A stretch of DNA of 7,460 bases, taken from the NCBI GenBank assembly GCA_003484235.1, contig DNDP01000381.1, positions 1 through 7,460 of the forward strand, given 5' to 3'. This document shows positions 6,180 to 7,460 of this stretch, in pieces. The notes under the pieces are model-generated. The model was not told where the DNA came from, ran no database searches, and saw nothing but the letters and a program-made list of their open reading frames with translations. This stretch comes from Verrucomicrobiales bacterium (GTDB lineage: Bacteria > Verrucomicrobiota > Verrucomicrobiia > Limisphaerales > RI-55). Numbering within the stretch: the first letter of the stretch is position 1; every line of letters starts with the position of its first letter. The translations under genes and the position numbers were made by a program.

Positions 6180-7460
6180 ATGAAAGCCATCCGCCCACTT
6201 CTCGTCGCCGTCGTCCTCGCTGTGACATCGGCAGCCACTGGATTCTACATCGGTCAACGCGTGCGGCCGTCCGCGGCGGTGCCGTTGACGGCGGTGTCCA
6301 CGAATGCACCGGCACCAATCGAGCCGGCCCGGCCGGCTCCGGCCCAACCGGAGACGCCTGCGGTTGGCGCAACGGCAACCGCTTCGGCATTCGACCCCGT
6401 GGCGTTCGTTCAACGGGCCCTCGAAGTCGCCCGCAGCCGCGACTACAACCAGCGCACCCGCGCGCTCTTCACCCTGACTTCGGCGGTGACGGACCGCGAC
6501 CTGCCGGCGGCGATTGCGGAATCACTGACCATCGCCGAGCGCGACGGCCGGCGCATGGTCTTTCACCAGCTCTTCTCCCGCTATGCGGAGCTGTCACCCA
6601 GGGCGGCCTTCGACTATGCGGACCAGCTCGATCCCCTGCTCCGCGAAGCCGCGCGGGGGGTCGCCTTCTCCGCGTGGATGGCCGCTGACGCCAGCGGCGC
6701 CATGGACCACCTGGCCACGATCGAAAACGTCACGGAGCGCAGCCAGCTGCTGGGCTCGGCGTTGCCGGGACTCGCCCGCACCGACGTCAATGCCGCGCTG
6801 CAGCAGTTGGACAAACTGCCCGAAGGCCAGGAGCGCCGGAACATCCATCTGGCCATCCTCCGCGAATGGAGCGTCGTCGATCCTTCGGCGGCTGCCGCCG
6901 CGGTGCTCGAAACCAGTCCCAGCCGGCAACGGCAGGCGGCTTTGACGGGCATTGCCAATGAGTGGGCGCGGAACGACGCGGCCGCGGCGTGGACCTGGGC
7001 GCAGTCGCTGGGGCCCGGCCGGGAACGGACCGAAGTGCTGCGGGTGGTGGTGCGCCGCATGGCGGAGTCGGATCCCCAGCTCGCCGCCTCCCACCTGGAC
7101 CTGCTGCCGGCCGGCGACGCGCGCAGCCAGTTCGTGCGCGAGATCGCCAACCAATGGGCGCATCGCGATGTCCGCGCGGCCGTGGCCTGGGCGCAGACCC
7201 TCCCGGACACGCAGCTGCAGAGCCAGGCCATGAACGCGCTTCACTATTCGTGGGTCCGGGACGACCCGGCCGGCGCCGAGCAGCACGCCATGGCGCTGCC
7301 CACGGGCAACACGCGCAGTGAACTGTTGCAGGCCCTGGCCAACCACAAGGCCAACTCCGATCCCGAAGAGGCGCTCGCCTGGGCCGAGTCCCTGACCAAT
7401 CTCAACGAACAACGCGCGGCGATGAACGCGGCCATCTCCGTCTGGGCCGCCCAGGACCCC
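6180..7460 (+). CDS. Signal-anchored protein of 32-residue alpha-helical repeats (3' end outside window)
   Basis: Plus-strand frame open from ATG 6180 to the window edge (427 residues, no stop). Residues 1-24 are a signal peptide or membrane anchor: Lys2 and Arg5, then a hydrophobic core to about 23, so the rest should lie outside the cytoplasm. Residues 29-68 are a Pro/Ala/Thr-rich linker. From about 139 the protein is tandem helix-pair repeats; from Asp170 they recur every 32 residues exactly (Asp at 170, 202, 234, 266, 298, 330, 362, 394, 426). Within a unit the recurring positions are Asp1, Ala5, Trp/His8, Ala/Leu9, Leu12, Pro13, Arg18, Leu22, Ile25, Ala26, Trp29 and Ala30. This predicts an alpha solenoid, probably a protein-binding scaffold. 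I do not recognise a named family; the unit is shorter than HEAT, TPR (34) or PPR (35) repeats. No enzymatic motif is seen. There is no Shine-Dalgarno. It diverges from fabD with a 133-base gap, and nothing ties it functionally to fatty acid synthesis. Confidence 0.8.
   Translation, partial: MKAIRPLLVAVVLAVTSAATGFYIGQRVRPSAAVPLTAVSTNAPAPIEPARPAPAQPETPAVGATATASAFDPVAFVQRALEVARSRDYNQRTRALFTLTSAVTDRDLPAAIAESLTIAERDGRRMVFHQLFSRYAELSPRAAFDYADQLDPLLREAARGVAFSAWMAADASGAMDHLATIENVTERSQLLGSALPGLARTDVNAALQQLDKLPEGQERRNIHLAILREWSVVDPSAAAAAVLETSPSRQRQAALTGIANEWARNDAAAAWTWAQSLGPGRERTEVLRVVVRRMAESDPQLAASHLDLLPAGDARSQFVREIANQWAHRDVRAAVAWAQTLPDTQLQSQAMNALHYSWVRDDPAGAEQHAMALPTGNTRSELLQALANHKANSDPEEALAWAESLTNLNEQRAAMNAAISVWAAQDP
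6594..7460 (+). repeat. Coding tandem repeat array, 96-bp period
   Basis: Within the plus-strand gene, repeat units begin at 6687, 6783, 6879, 6975, 7071, 7167, 7263 and 7359, each exactly 96 bases, and a further unit starts at 7455 and is cut by the window. A degenerate 31-residue unit precedes them at 6594-6686. The units agree at the protein level but differ clearly in DNA sequence, so this is an old, selected protein repeat and not a recent slippage or duplication array. Confidence 0.8.

Noticed and set aside
6092..6688. Plus-strand frame starting at TTG 6092 with AAGGAG four bases upstream
   Set aside because: It has a tempting ribosome-site match, but from 6180 it overlaps the repeat-protein gene in another frame and becomes Arg/Pro/Ser-rich shadow sequence. 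The TTG also lies at the edge of the palindrome, so the match is probably chance.
6594..7412. Minus-strand open frames opposite the repeat-protein gene
   Set aside because: The plus strand shows a precise 32-residue repeat, which could not arise unless that strand is the coding one. The opposite frames carry no independent signal.

Overview
The window looks like a chromosomal segment of a GC-rich Gram-negative bacterium. It is most plausibly from the Verrucomicrobiota or a neighbouring PVC lineage. This is an inference from three things: the style of the secreted glycosidase at the left end, the Trp/Ala-rich short-helix repeat protein at the right end, and the general scarcity of Shine-Dalgarno sequences. 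No rRNA or marker gene is present to prove it. I see no mobile element, tRNA, rRNA or CRISPR array.

Layout. Five complete genes and one partial gene lie on the minus strand, and one partial gene lies on the plus strand. Reading in the minus direction from about 6046 down to 2609 is a fatty-acid synthesis cluster in the order fabD, fabG, acpP, fabF. It loads malonate onto acyl carrier protein (FabD), supplies the carrier (AcpP), condenses (FabF) and performs the first reduction (FabG). A strong intrinsic terminator (2548-2580) closes the cluster. It is followed by a pyrimidine nucleoside/thymidine phosphorylase gene (1217-2524) and then by the start of a secreted (beta/alpha)8-type glycosidase whose 3' end lies beyond base 1. 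Divergent from fabD, on the plus strand from 6180 and running off the right edge, is a signal-anchored protein made of 32-residue alpha-helical repeats in near-perfect register.

Control elements. acpP looks like a sub-unit of its own within the fab cluster. It has a promoter candidate (4205-4233), the only good Shine-Dalgarno sequence in the window (4184-4187), and a hairpin plus T-tract directly between its stop and the fabF start (3869-3913). This would let the abundant small carrier protein be made in excess of the condensing enzyme. The fabD/repeat-protein divergent region (6047-6179) holds two abutting palindromes that could be an operator.

The enzymes are ordinary housekeeping or degradative proteins with intact active sites. 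The least explained item is the 32-residue repeat protein. The most informative small-scale signals are the acpP-fabF attenuator and the terminator/promoter overlap ahead of the phosphorylase gene, which also argues for moving that gene's start codon. No gap between genes exceeds 300 bases; the largest is the 164-base fabG-acpP spacer.
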